DNA of 64,000 nt from Moniliophthora roreri (lineage: Eukaryota > Basidiomycota > Agaricomycetes > Agaricales > Marasmiaceae): positions 434,001-498,000 of the forward strand of contig LATX02000197.1 of assembly GCA_001466705.2 (NCBI GenBank). Direction: 5' to 3'. Made by a program: the position numbers and the translations under genes. The notes below the pieces were generated by a model. It ran no database searches. It was given only the letters and a program-made list of their open reading frames with translations, and was not told where the DNA came from. Of this stretch, positions 12,087 to 22,777 are shown piece by piece; position 1 is the first letter of the stretch; every line of letters starts with the position of its first letter.

Positions 12087-13014
12087 ATGACCTTTTCCGC
12101 TCAAAGACTCAACATGATCTCTCGAGCCCTTGGATTGTTCATATTCTGCTCCTTTGCAGCCGCTTTGTCCTTCATCCTCGTGCGTTTGCGCTTACATTGT
12201 GATTCAACCATTCATCGTATTCTTCTAGGTCTCTGCATCCTCTCCAGGATGGGAATCAATATCCTTTCTCAATGTAGGATCTGAAGGTTCAGAACGACAT
12301 TTTGGTGTTTTTGGATATACCGGATCGAAAGCGAAGATGGGGTACAAGTTTCCTGATCTCATTCCAGAGTATGTCTTTCTTGCGGTCATTTTTACTCCTC
12401 ACTAACGAGATATGAAGACCAAAAACTCTTAATGGCTTCACCAGGACATTAGTTGCTCACCCTATTGGTAAGGAACAAATAGCCGAGCACCAGACTAACC
12501 GTTAACTAACCGTTAACCGTACCCTTTCTCCAGGTGCCGCTCATTCCGCGATCGATTTATCCTTTGGGTTGTACTATGCTGTCCGTCACCGAAACACCAG
12601 TCCCGATCGGAAAGTGATCTTGTTAAAAGGCGCGCAAGTCCTTCCCGAATAATTGAAGCAATACTGATACTCCTTTCCGATCACATAGCCATCACCCTCC
12701 TTATCTCAATCACCTGCTTCGGCGCCGACATTGCCATCTTTTCCAATGCCAGAAACCGCTATCGCGATCAGGGTTTAAAAGCCAACTTGGGGAACGCGAA
12801 TTGGATTACATTGGTAGCACTTTTTGCCAACTTGATCGCTATGGGCGCGATTATTTATATTGTTCGAGTCGTGAAGGCAAAGAATGGACAAGAGAATGGA
12901 AGTGCGGAGGCGGCAGTTGACGGGCCATCGCGAACTGATGTCGAGAAACCACTACTCCAGAGATGGTTCCCGCCTCGAGGAGCGAAGCCGATTCGAGTCG
13001 AATACAGGGTGTAG
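12087..13014 (+). CDS. SUR7/PalI-like four-span membrane protein
   Basis: Likely plasma-membrane protein of the SUR7/PalI (Rim9) group, which acts in eisosomes, pH sensing or polarity. Exons 12087-12179, 12229-12368 and 12418-12467 are clear; exon 4 starts at 12534 and the last exon is 12689-13014. Four hydrophobic spans are visible: ALGLFIFCSFAAALSFILV, a segment after LVAHPIG, ITLLISITCFGADIAIF and WITLVALFANLIAMGAIIY. The last is followed by a basic, soluble tail. The end of exon 4 (about 12613-12630) cannot be joined in frame with a canonical GT donor; it may use a GC donor or carry a small lesion. Family assignment rests on topology and spacing. Confidence 0.65.
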
Positions 13015-13416
13015 CGTCGTTGTTCCGTCGCATGTCGCCAGTTTACCATAGAAATTGAACTATGTATATGTATCAACCACCGACTTTCCTTGGGACTTTA
13101 TTTGTGCTAGCATTTTGTAATGGGTATTGAAGCTGTATTCACTGAATAATTGACCCATTTCGATTTCGTGCCGTATGGTACAGACCTTTCGGAAAACCTT
13201 GTTCGCGCGTGTGAAGTCGCGCGAAAAACTCAAAAAAATTCAGAAAAACCAAGAAAAACCGTTCCTCACCGTCAGAGCCCCTTTGTTGTATCCAAAACCC
13301 TTGCATATGATGAAAAATGATCTGTAATGAATGGTTGGGCGGCCCACTGGCCATTTTAGCGGAAAGGCGCATTATTTCACTATTGAGGCTCACCACAACG
13401 TGAATCTTGATTACTA
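13015..13416. other. Intergenic, left edge of transposon island
   Basis: 3' flank of the SUR7-like gene. CpG content is still normal here (for example GTTCGCGCG at about 13,199). No gene recognised. Confidence 0.4.
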
Positions 13417-14204
13417 AGAGCCTGTTCGGATAAGATGCCAAAACTCGCGATTCTCGCGTTTCGCATGTCGGAAACTGCCGGCGCCCGTTCCCACCACTTA
13501 CATTCGGTTCCTGGCCATATTTTCGACATTCCCTTGTACTCAGAATTATCAGGATGACAATGAGAATATACATATATATGCTCTAGACTCTTTAAACCCT
13601 CAATATCCCAAATAATATCTCCTACAATCCCAAACTGCATGTAGAAGTGACCAAGACAATATTTATACCCTTTCAACCACATCCTATATGCTGTTCACAG
13701 CACCTCACATACAATAATAAGCTCCCCAGCATGTTATTAGAGCCTGGGAAGGGTGAGCACTCATTAAAAGTAGTCAAAGACCCACCACTTACGACGTTGG
13801 CCCTGAAGTCTGATGAGCGCTTGATTGAGTGCTTGTGGCCTTGAGACCTCTTTCAATATATACTGAATCCCTTCAGTCATCGTAATGTGAGTGGTTGGCT
13901 GTAAAAACTACCTATACTGCTATATTTTGCTATTGTCAGCAACTTGTGTGACTTGGCAATGACTTTCATAGTGGATTGGGAGCTTTGCATGACCTTGTAT
14001 CCTCATGTTGACAGCAAATTGACATCTTATGATTCTCACTATGTCATAGATAGCTTATAAGTAGGTAGATATGAAAGAACTACCAGGACTTTGCTAGATA
14101 ACAAAGGAGGATAATGAAATATAGTGGTGGGAATGGCTGCCAGCAGTTTCTGACATGTGAAATGTCAGAATCAAAAATTTTGGCATCTTATCCAAACAGG
14201 CTCT
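13417..14204. mobile_element. TA-flanked terminal-inverted-repeat element (non-autonomous)
   Basis: Two arms of about 85 bases, 13,417-13,504 and 14,117-14,204, are inverted copies starting AGAGCCTGTTYGGATAAGAT. Each is flanked by TA (13,415-13,416 and 14,205-14,206), the target duplication of Tc1/mariner-type elements. There is no transposase inside, so it would be a non-autonomous derivative. Differences between arms are concentrated at CpG sites, intact in the left arm and TpG/CpA in the right. Confidence 0.75.
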
Positions 14205-14231
14205 TATTGGTGAGTCCAAGAGGCTTTCTTA

Positions 14232-14300
14232 CAGCTCTTTGCAAAAGTAATGACAGTCAATTGTTCCATATGTTTCATTTAGAGCAGTTTTGGACTAGGC
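14232..14300 (+). repeat. Short dispersed repeat, copy 1
   Basis: About 70 bases with the core CTCTTTGCAAAAGTAATGAC and a following AATTGTTC block, also found at 16,464-16,540 (same strand) and 17,562-17,634 (opposite strand). Probably the terminal part of a small transposon family. Confidence 0.6.
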
Positions 14301-15662
14301 TCAGTTCCAGCCATGTTTGCAGTACAGGGATAGAATTTGAAATGTGGTGGAGGGTACTGTGAAGCAGCTGGTACCATTTGGGGCCTTTTTGGCAGGCCTG
14401 CCATTTCAATGTTGGGACTTAGTGAAATCACCTGTGTGACACTGTGACTGTTGCCTCTTGACTCTCCTCTTTGACTTGGAACATCTGGAATGCTGGTTTT
14501 CTTTCTCTTTGGCTTGAATACTCTGGGTCATAATGGATATACTGTGACATATCTTCTAATGCGCTGTCTCCAAGGCTTCTTCTGCCTCAGAACACTACCT
14601 ACTGCAATCTGGTGCATTTTTGGATTTCTTGTGTTAGGATCTGGCTATGGGCACTGTAGACACTGTGAGATGTCTAAGAAAGGCCCTTAATGTATCTGCA
14701 TTCACCAAAGATTGTGAATAACCATCAAACTGGCATAATCTACTGGGGAATTTTGCTTTCTATATCACCATTGTCTTTTTGACCAGAAAACATGCTATTT
14801 GAGCTCATGGGACATCATAAAAGTGACAGTATGTCAAGCCTTTTAGGTATATGCTCCAATGTGTTGAGTGCAACATCAATTCATGGGTCATTACTACCAA
14901 AATTACCTTTCTATCATTCAATTTTAACTAAGTTCCATTTCAGATTGCATTCTCTATTGACTATATTGGTGCTCTATTAATTTTATGTCAAGGGTTTGAT
15001 ATGTGCTCCATCGTGTCAAGTGCAATGTCAATTTTGTAGGTTATTACCACTAAAATCATGCCTTTATCACTCAATTCTAACTCAGTTCCATTTCAGACTG
15101 CATCTTCTATCACATATAATGGTGCTCTACTGGTTGCATGTCAAAAGTTTGGTATATGCTCTGCCATGTAGAGTACAACCTTAATTTTGTAGGTCATTAC
15201 CACCAAAATCATGTCTCTGTCATTCAATTCTAACTCAGTTCCATTTCAGATTGCATTCCTTATCACCTATAATGGTACTCCACTGATTGTAGGTCAAGAA
15301 TTTGGCACACACTCTATTGTGTCAAGTGCAATGTCAATTTGTGGGTCATTGCCACCCAAATCACACCTCTGTCACTCAATTCTGACTCAATCTAATCTAG
15401 AATTGCATTTCCTGGCTCATCTAGTGGTGCTGCATCATGTAAGGTCATATTTATTATGTTGGGACATGGAGGGACATAATAATATGAGATTCTGAATTTT
15501 GAATAATGGGCGATAAGTGAAATTTTACTAAGTCCCAACACTGAAATGGCAGGCCTGCCAAAAAGGCCCCAAATAGTACCAGCCACTTTGCACTACCCTT
15601 CCTCCCATCACCACATTTCAAATTCTATCCCTGTACTGCGAACATGGCTGGAACCAAGCCTA
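14296..15662. mobile_element. Element with about 140-160-bp terminal inverted repeats
   Basis: The left end (14,296-14,432) and right end (about 15,500-15,662) are inverted copies. They share GTTCCAGCCATGTT, a CCCTGTACTG-type block, GGGGCCTTTTTGGCAGGCCT and TGTTGGGACTTAGT. The interior holds four 153-bp tandem units but no transposase. A solo LTR begins just outside its right end. Confidence 0.65.
14833..15440 (+). repeat. 153-bp tandem repeat, four copies
   Basis: Units start at 14,833, 14,987, 15,140 and 15,293, each opening with GTCAAG or GTCAAA. Each contains the landmarks CATTCAATT/CACTCAATT, CAGTTCCATTTCAGA and a TGGTGCTC-like block. Copies have diverged by point changes, mostly transitions. 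Confidence 0.8.
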
Positions 15663-15668
15663 TACTTC

Positions 15669-16117
15669 TGTTAGGACTATGCAAGAAGACAAGGACGAGT
15701 ATGGCTGAACGGCAAGGAGAGTGCTGTACAAGAATCACCATATGAGGGAGGTGGGTTTGCTGAGGCTATCGGCAACAGCACTACTGAACTATGGAGCTCG
15801 GCTGAGGTGAAGGGTCTCCGCACAAGCGAGATTGAGAGCAAAGTAGAGGAGAGAAGAGAAGAGCATAGAACAACGTTAATTTTCCACTTGGGGTATACTG
15901 GTAGAATACAGTGGTTTATATACTAATAGGAGAGGCATAAGTGGAGAACATGTGTATTCCATGAGGACAGTGACCAAGATGTCACTACAAGAAAAATGTG
16001 CTATAAGATGTACAGTGTGGAGATTAATGAAACATGTAGAATATGATAGGAAGGACACATAGGTGGTCCTTGTACAAGATCTCGTATGGGTTACAGCCGA
16101 GTTGTATGGGCATAACA
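15669..16117. mobile_element. Solo LTR with ACTTC target duplication
   Basis: A 449-base segment beginning TGTTAGGAC and ending GGCATAACA, flanked by direct ACTTC (15,664-15,668 and 16,118-16,122). TG..CA-type ends plus a 5-bp duplication identify an LTR left by recombination. It keeps several CpG sites, unlike its surroundings, so it is a comparatively young insertion. Confidence 0.85.
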
Positions 16118-16434
16118 ACTTCACTTGCTATTATAAATATTGTTAACTACATATCCAATATGCCCAGCATGCCTCAATGAAAAATTGTTATCAGACTCAA
16201 GGTTGCTGCCATAAACATCTATGATTGTGGTATGCTTCAGCTTGATGACATTTTGGAAGTTGTTGGGTTTAGTGAAAGCACTTTCTGGTGAGTTAAGAAG
16301 ATTTGGGGCAAGGGTGACTGAAGTAATCTGAATTTTGTCATCATCATCAGTGTCACTGACTGAGGGAGCAGATTTATGTGTATCAAAATGATGATGAGCC
16401 ATGATGAGCTTGATTATGAGAATGAATTTGGTTG
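16118..16434 (-). pseudogene. Transposon-related ORF fragment, inverted-repeat left arm
   Basis: On the minus strand an open segment reads MAHHHFDTHKSAPSVSDTDD, PNLLNSPESAFTKPNNFQNV and NFSLRHAGHIGYVVNNIYN. The same sequence recurs in opposite orientation at 16,583-17,525. Function unknown; probably part of a mobile element, because it lies between dispersed repeats and was duplicated as a palindrome. Confidence 0.55.
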
Positions 16435-16463
16435 TTGAATTTTTCCAAGTCTGAAACTGCTCT

Positions 16464-16540
16464 ACAGCTCTTTGCAAAAGTAATGACAGTCGATTGTTCT
16501 GCATGTTTTTATTTAGAACAGTTTTAGACTTGAAAAATTT
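16464..16540 (+). repeat. Short dispersed repeat, copy 2
   Basis: Second copy of the roughly 70-base repeat first seen at 14,232. It lies at the centre of the large inverted repeat 16,118-17,650. Confidence 0.6.
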
Positions 16541-16582
16541 GACAGCCAAATTCATTCTCACAGTCGAGCTTCATCATTCACA

Positions 16583-17525
16583 ATGTCCATCATGGCTCGT
16601 TGTCATTTTGATACACATAAATCTGCTCCCTCAGTCAGTGACACTGACAATGATGACAAAATTCAGATTACTTTGGTCACCCTTGTCCCAAATCTTCTTA
16701 ACACACCAGAAAGTGCTTTCACTGAACCCAACAACTTTCAAAATGTCATCAAGCTGAAGCATACCTGTTACATTACTTGTGCAGCAACGACAACAACTCA
16801 ACACCACAATGACATAGCGGCGTTAAGCTAAGATCAAGTTTGAGTTTCCAATGACTAACAGTGAGTATGACTCTCTGCTAAGACGTTCTGTGGTCATATT
16901 TGAGCAAGATATCAAGTAGATTAACCAGGTCAAGCTGAAGTAGCTTAGACCTGCAAACTATCTACTTATACAATGATTGTAGTTACTCGTTTGCATACAA
17001 ATTGCTAGAGTGACATCGTTTGTTTAGTAAACAGAATGTACCTTTGACGATATCATAAATAGAAACATGACATCAGAGACAATGTCAAGGAAATGAAAAT
17101 AAGTTATAATGATACAATGAACGATGTCATGAAGACATCATATCATAAATGGAAGAGAAAAGAAATGAACAGAATAATGACTTCATACTGATGTCATAGA
17201 TGACATAGTAATGACGTCTTAAATAGAGTGGGAAGACATAGAATCGGAAAAGGGGACTGGGAATGTGGATGTGTCCAGATGTTAATGAGAAGCATAGGTA
17301 AAAAGAGAAAACTAGCGCTCAAAGGCGCTAAAGTGTTCAAGCAGTGAATATGAAAGAGAAAAATGAAAAAGGAAAAGAAGAAAAAGTGAATGTCTGTGCG
17401 TATGACTGTAGCAATACCATGATTATAGATGTTCATGGCAGCAACCTTGAGTCTGATATCAATTTTTTGTTAAGGCATGCTGGGTATGTTGGATATGTGG
17501 TCAATGATATTTATAATAACAAGTG
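16583..17525 (+). pseudogene. Same ORF fragment, right arm, split by a solo LTR
   Basis: The first part (16,583-16,765) reads up to NFQNVIKLKHT. The frame then resumes at 17,419 with MIIDVHGSNLESDINFLLRH and ends with NDIYNNK and TGA at 17,523-17,525. Removing the 648-base LTR and one ATACC copy restores the same order as the left arm at 16,118-16,434. Confidence 0.6.
16766..17413 (-). mobile_element. Solo LTR of the chromovirus family, ATACC duplication
   Basis: It begins TGTTACATTACTTG and ends CTGTAGCA, flanked by ATACC at 16,761-16,765 and 17,414-17,418. It aligns over its length with the LTRs of the intact Gypsy element at 35,570-42,925, including the AGGTCAAGCTGA motif and the TGACATCA repeats, but it has lost many CpG sites. 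Orientation matches the intact element (minus-strand sense). Confidence 0.88.
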
Positions 17526-17561
17526 AAGTAGGGAATTTCCCAGCTGTCAAAATGTTAAATT

Positions 17562-17634
17562 TTTCTAAGTCTGAAACTGCTCTAAATGAAACATGTGGAA
17601 CAATTGACTGTCATTACTTTTGCAAAGAGCTGTA
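17562..17634 (-). repeat. Short dispersed repeat, copy 3
   Basis: Reverse-orientation copy of the repeat at 14,232 and 16,464, closing the large inverted repeat. Confidence 0.6.
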
Positions 17635-17649
17635 AATAAAACATGCAGA

Positions 17650-19245
17650 ATGATCGACTGTCCACCTATGGTGCCCAGGAAAAACATCACATGATGAGAA
17701 CACTTTCTGCATCAAAAACCTCAATATCTATACTTTTTTTTTTCTCAAATATGCCAATAACTTCCTCTTAGAAACTTCCAAGTCATGTTAGCCATTCTTT
17801 TCTTTTTGGACTGTCCATGTTTCACTTTCCCTCTTAAGAAAAATAAAAATAAAAATTGTGCTATTACTTCTTTGTCTCCTGCAATGACACCACCCACAGC
17901 ATCAACCTTCAATCTGTTCATTACCTCAGATAATTTGGCCACTCAGGCTATTAAATCCAAACTCAGAATGTTATTAGTGTGACCTTTTGGGCCAGTGGAT
18001 TTTAGTTGGTACAATGCTGGTATGTTTGCATCATTGATATTTCCTGTGGCCTAGTTCTTAACTTCACCAAAAGTCATGAGAATACAAGGAAGCACCAATG
18101 TTTGATTGGTCTGCCTGCAGCACTAGTACACTACCTTTTAGTCAGTCTTTTCTAGGTCTCAGTTGTCTACGTCAAACAGGATTTATGCCACAGGGGTGAG
18201 CTAGTGACTGATAAGGAGACTGGTGTAATGATAAACAAGGAGGTCCTGAGGTGCACTATATCCTGTCTCTTCACTGTTATTGAGTGTTCATACTCTGACC
18301 TAGTCAACATCACCATTCCTTCTCAGCGATATTTCCAAATCTGGCTAGGGCTTCATTATAGAGAACATGGTCATAACCGTAACCCTTGCTGTAGTTGTGG
18401 GGATGGGAAGATGCATTGGGCACAGTGTGAAGTCTGTTGGAGACTCACTGCTAAATGGCTGGTGTGAGGTATTTGGTGAGCTGAGATTTGGTGTAAGTTT
18501 GAGCCAAACACTATGTATTTAGCTATTAGTGACAATTTGTGTATACTGTAGAGTGAATCAATATATACTTTATCCATCTGGATGCACCTGTTACTGAAAT
18601 GATACTGATAGTTGACATTGAAGAGCCATTGCCATAATATTGTGTTCCTTGCCAGGGCAACTGCTCCAAATACATACATCACCAATGGTGCACCAAGTTC
18701 AAGAGAGAAAACAGTATTCATTTGGCACAAGTCACTGTTCACAGGAAGGTTTCTGGTAAAAGGTTAATCAAGTGAATTGGGATGTCTCTGTGCACCTAGA
18801 AATTCTCCATGGTTTAAAGATTTCACTATGTCTATTGTTGGTATGCCTTTCTTTAATCCTGCAGTACTTGTAGAAACATCTTGAATACCTGCCCTAGGAC
18901 TGGACCAATGAGAATTTCTTGTAAAACAGAGACTATAAGCTAGGCAGGGACATTATTAGAAACTCTCCATGCAAATAGAAACTCTCCATGCAAATAGAAA
19001 CTCTCCATGCAAATAGAAACTCTCCACATGAATTGAGTCCAATGTCTCCTGAGCTCACCCACTTAGACCAAATATTGCATATTAATCATCACTAATTATG
19101 CATAATACTAGAGATTAAAGTTTTTGTCAAAAGAAATTTTGTTGTCTTAGCTGTCATTAACCAGTTACTGAATACTGTTGTCACTTTTTGTCAAAAAGGA
19201 CCTTTTACAGGTGACCTGAGAAAGAGCTTGATGACTGCCACTATA
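17650..19245. other. CpG-poor relic sequence
   Basis: Short open frames occur on both strands but none has a recognisable domain or partner. A 19-base tandem repeat lies at 18,960-19,025. The sequence is probably old transposon remnant. Confidence 0.35.
18960..19025 (+). repeat. 19-base tandem repeat
   Basis: The unit AAACTCTCCATGCAAATAG is repeated three times, with a partial fourth copy. Confidence 0.85.
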
Positions 19246-19247
19246 TA

Positions 19248-19873
19248 CAAGGTGTTCTTTTAATATGGTTTTCTGATTGAGAAAACACTGAATCTTCTTG
19301 CAAAGAAAATTCCCAAAAAAGCATATATAGATCCTGAATTTTAATTGTGTCCTCTCAACAAGAATGTGTCTGGAGGATGCTAAATTTTCAACAACAAAAG
19401 ATATAGAATTTTCAAATTCTATATATTAGAATAATTTCCATGCTGAGAAAACATTAAATTTTCTCTAGCAGAAAACACTAATAAGATAAGATAAAATTTT
19501 CAAATCTTCTATTGTAGAAAAATCATGTAGAAACACTATATCTTACAGCAGTTTTTAGATAGTTTTCATATAATTTTCCTTTTGTATTTAACATGTTTTC
19601 CTTGATATAAAATTCAAGATTTTATATTTATTTTCAGAATTCTTTCATACTATTTTATAAGGCAGGAAATCTAGTATATTTGTAATTAGAAAACTAAAGG
19701 ATAATTTTATGATTTCATTGTTATAAAATTATTAAAATACAGAATATGCTTGCTGTTTTCAATGTGTGATAATAGCTTGAAACTAATAGAATTTTCTAAA
19801 TGTTGTCTGGAAGTGAATATATAGTAGTATTCTGAATGTATTTCCTTTGTATTAACATAAAAAGAACACCTTG
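19248..19873. mobile_element. AT-rich TA-flanked MITE
   Basis: A 626-base element with terminal inverted repeats CAAGGTGTTCTTTT at the left and AAAAGAACACCTTG at the right. It is flanked by TA (19,246-19,247 and 19,874-19,875). The interior is very AT-rich and has no coding potential, as in Tc1/mariner-derived MITEs. Confidence 0.82.
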
Positions 19874-20139
19874 TACAGTCATTAGCAGCTCCTTTGGACA
19901 GCCAATTTTTTTAAGCCTCAGAATGACAAATGAGAGCCTCCCTCAACAATCAGAGTACAGACCATATATCTAGCTCACATTCTGAGTAAATTGGTGCTAC
20001 AATATGGATTGTGGATGGATGTTTAGTAGTGTGATAAAAGTAATCAGTTCAATAAACTCCTTATCAGCTGTTTTTCTCTCTCTTGGACACCTGTCACATA
20101 CTGTAATCAAGATTAAAATCTGATCTGCATTGCCCCAAC

Positions 20140-22484
20140 TCATTCTTCCCTGCTCCTGTCTTCATTGCTGTCATCATCCTCACCATTATTGTCCACATCC
20201 ACAGCATTCTTCAGAAAATCTGAACAAGTTGGTTTTTGTGACCATTTGATTAATACTCTGGATTTAAAAGTTGGCTTTGTGGGTTTTTTCCAGCTCATTT
20301 TGTGCTTTTCAGTGCATGCTTTTTCTAGCTCTTCTTTCCACTCTTTCACTGACAGGTCCCAGATCTCCAAAACTTGGTCATTGTAGGCCTCTCTAGCCAT
20401 ATCCTTCTCTTCCCATATCTCCAGTGCCAATGCAAGAGCATTATCAGCATTCTCCCTTGCCATCCTCTTCTGTCTATTCTCATCTTTCAGCCTCTCCTTC
20501 TCCTTCTTCTTTTCTTGCACAGTATTGAAGAATTTGTCACCTGTCAGCAACTTAGGCCTCCCATCAATGCAAAAGTGCCTCCTGTTTTTTTTCTGGCCTT
20601 CTCTCTCTTCACAGTTCTCCAATTGCCCATGGAATTGCTCACAATATGAATATTGGAGGATTCCTTGTCCCTAAAGCACACAGATCATTATTTTTTGCTT
20701 GTTAACCCTCTTACTGTCTTCTCTTAATGCCATCTGGAGCTTAGACTCAAACTCAGTCCTTGGTTGATAAGATAAAAGTTCAATCCAGCATTTTTTGTGA
20801 GAGGAGATGATTATGGTCACAGGCTTGAGAATCCTACAGGTAGACTTCACTGGTGAGTTTGAAACCAAAAATCTGCATAATGTGTCTTTGAGACTCTGAA
20901 TCAAGTCCAAAACTTCCAGGTCTTCAAGAGTTGTTGCTGACATGGAAGCTACCAGTGCTTCTCCATGTTCAGTGGCTTTGTGCTTCCTCTTCAAGTGATT
21001 TGAGAGGAGTAACACACAATGTTTTACTAGGCTTGGGAGTGATAGGGGCAGGATTTTAGCAGCAGACATGGATGACTCAAGGCTTGGGGCCAATGCTGCT
21101 TCTGAGATAATATCTGGATTGAAGGTACAATTTCTGTTTTTTCAAATGCCTTTTTAATGTTTGCTGATGTAAATGCTTGGTGGTGGGCCTTTGCATATAC
21201 AGTCAGAAAGTTAGACTTGGTAACAGTATGGCTGCTTTGCTTGAACTTGTCTCATTCATTGGTTCATGCCTTCTTCAGCATAGCAAAGATCACAATATCT
21301 AATTCTTAATAGATATGGGTAGAGTGGGAGGGGTAACATATGGCATATATGTTGTTCTTCCAAGTATAATCCAGGAACTCATATGTGGCATGGGAGATGT
21401 ATCCATCAATGAGAGGAAGGTAAGCACAACCTTTTGCCTTGGCCTTAGTCTGCTTATTGAAGTCTTGAATGTAAGCCACACCCATCTCACCATCCATATA
21501 ACCTTTCTTATGGTAACTATATCTATGTTCTATTAGAACCAAAGCTCAACAAGCCCCAGAACTGCTGGAAACATACTGGGCTTTAAGTGGATTGTTTTGT
21601 AGCCACTTCACTTGGAATGCTTCACCTTTGAAGATCACAATAGGTGCAAGCTCTGTATTATCAGCACATATAGTTGGTAAGACTGTTATATTTTCTCAGT
21701 TCCCTGAACACTGCTAATGTTGGATAGATCTACCCTTTCCCCTTGCTCCAATCATATACTCCTTCACTCCAACTCCAGTCTGTATGCTGGTTTCATCTCC
21801 TCCATACTGTAGTTCCTCAGGTATATTGTGTTTCTGGACAGTTTTCTTCGTAATGTCAAAAAACTCCTTTTTTGTGATTGGATTTGCTGCTCCCACATGT
21901 GTCTCATCAAGTCCATTTGACAAACATCCATCAAGATGGTCATAGTATTGTGTAATGTACTGTGATGCCCAATGATCTCCGATGCCTTCAAATTCTGGCC
22001 CAAGTTGTTTTCTCAGAATGGCATTTGCATGTTTAGTAAGCCAATAAGGGCTGAGAGGCCATCCATGTGCTGAATTCTCCAGGGTGAGATCAAGAAGTTC
22101 CTTCTCCTCTTCTTGTGTCAACTAAGTCTTTGTGCTCCTGTTGAATTCCTGAATGGTACACTTTCTGGTGTAGAGATTGAGAACAGATTGTGCACTGAAT
22201 GAAATTCTCTCTTCTTTTTCAGTGAAGTGCTTATCCAACACCTTTTCAATAATTTTTTGTACTCCTTTGTGCTGCTCTCCCTCAACCAATTCCCTCTTCA
22301 GTTCTTCTCTATAGCATGCAGCTGCCTCCTCATGTAATTCAGCCTTTCTCTGTGAAGCAATTTGTGCCTTGAGTGCCTTTAACTTGGGTTCATTAACTAT
22401 TGGAAAGCAGTAAGTCAAAAGGTGAACATAAGAGCACTTCAGTTTGACAACCAGATATTCTTTCCAAAAGGAGTAAGCCTCCAT
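20140..22484 (-). pseudogene. Pogo-like DDE transposase, decayed
   Basis: Read on the minus strand with several frames. The N-terminal part (22,484-22,122) is Lys/Glu-rich with a conserved SAQSVLNLYTR segment. Next comes a CENP-B-type DNA-binding region (about 22,120-21,900, GWPLSPYWLTKHANAIL). The DDE core follows: YGGDETSIQTGV (first Asp), IGARGKGRS, PLIDGYISHATYEFL (second Asp) and a PSHSTHIYQ..LDI block. The last part (20,622-20,140) is a charged coiled-coil tail. At least ten stops or frame changes interrupt it. The order and motifs match fungal pogo/Fot1-type proteins. Non-functional. Confidence 0.8.
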
Positions 22485-22777
22485 TTGGCAAGCGTGATGT
22501 GACTACTGAAACCAGCCTTAAGAGGAGTACCACTCATAATCCTATAAAAATCACTATTTACACATTCTGCAAGTTGTGAAAACTGTTTTGTAGAGCCACC
22601 TCATTATAATGAAAAATTTCTGAGGGATATTGGTGACTCCCAGTTGAGTAATTTACTAATTTGTCTTTTCACTGCCAGTATTTGCTCTGCTGACTTTCAA
22701 GATACTAATTAAAAAATCTGCAAAAATCACTTCAGGCAACTCTTTTGAGGTACCACTTAGATGCTAATATGGTGATA

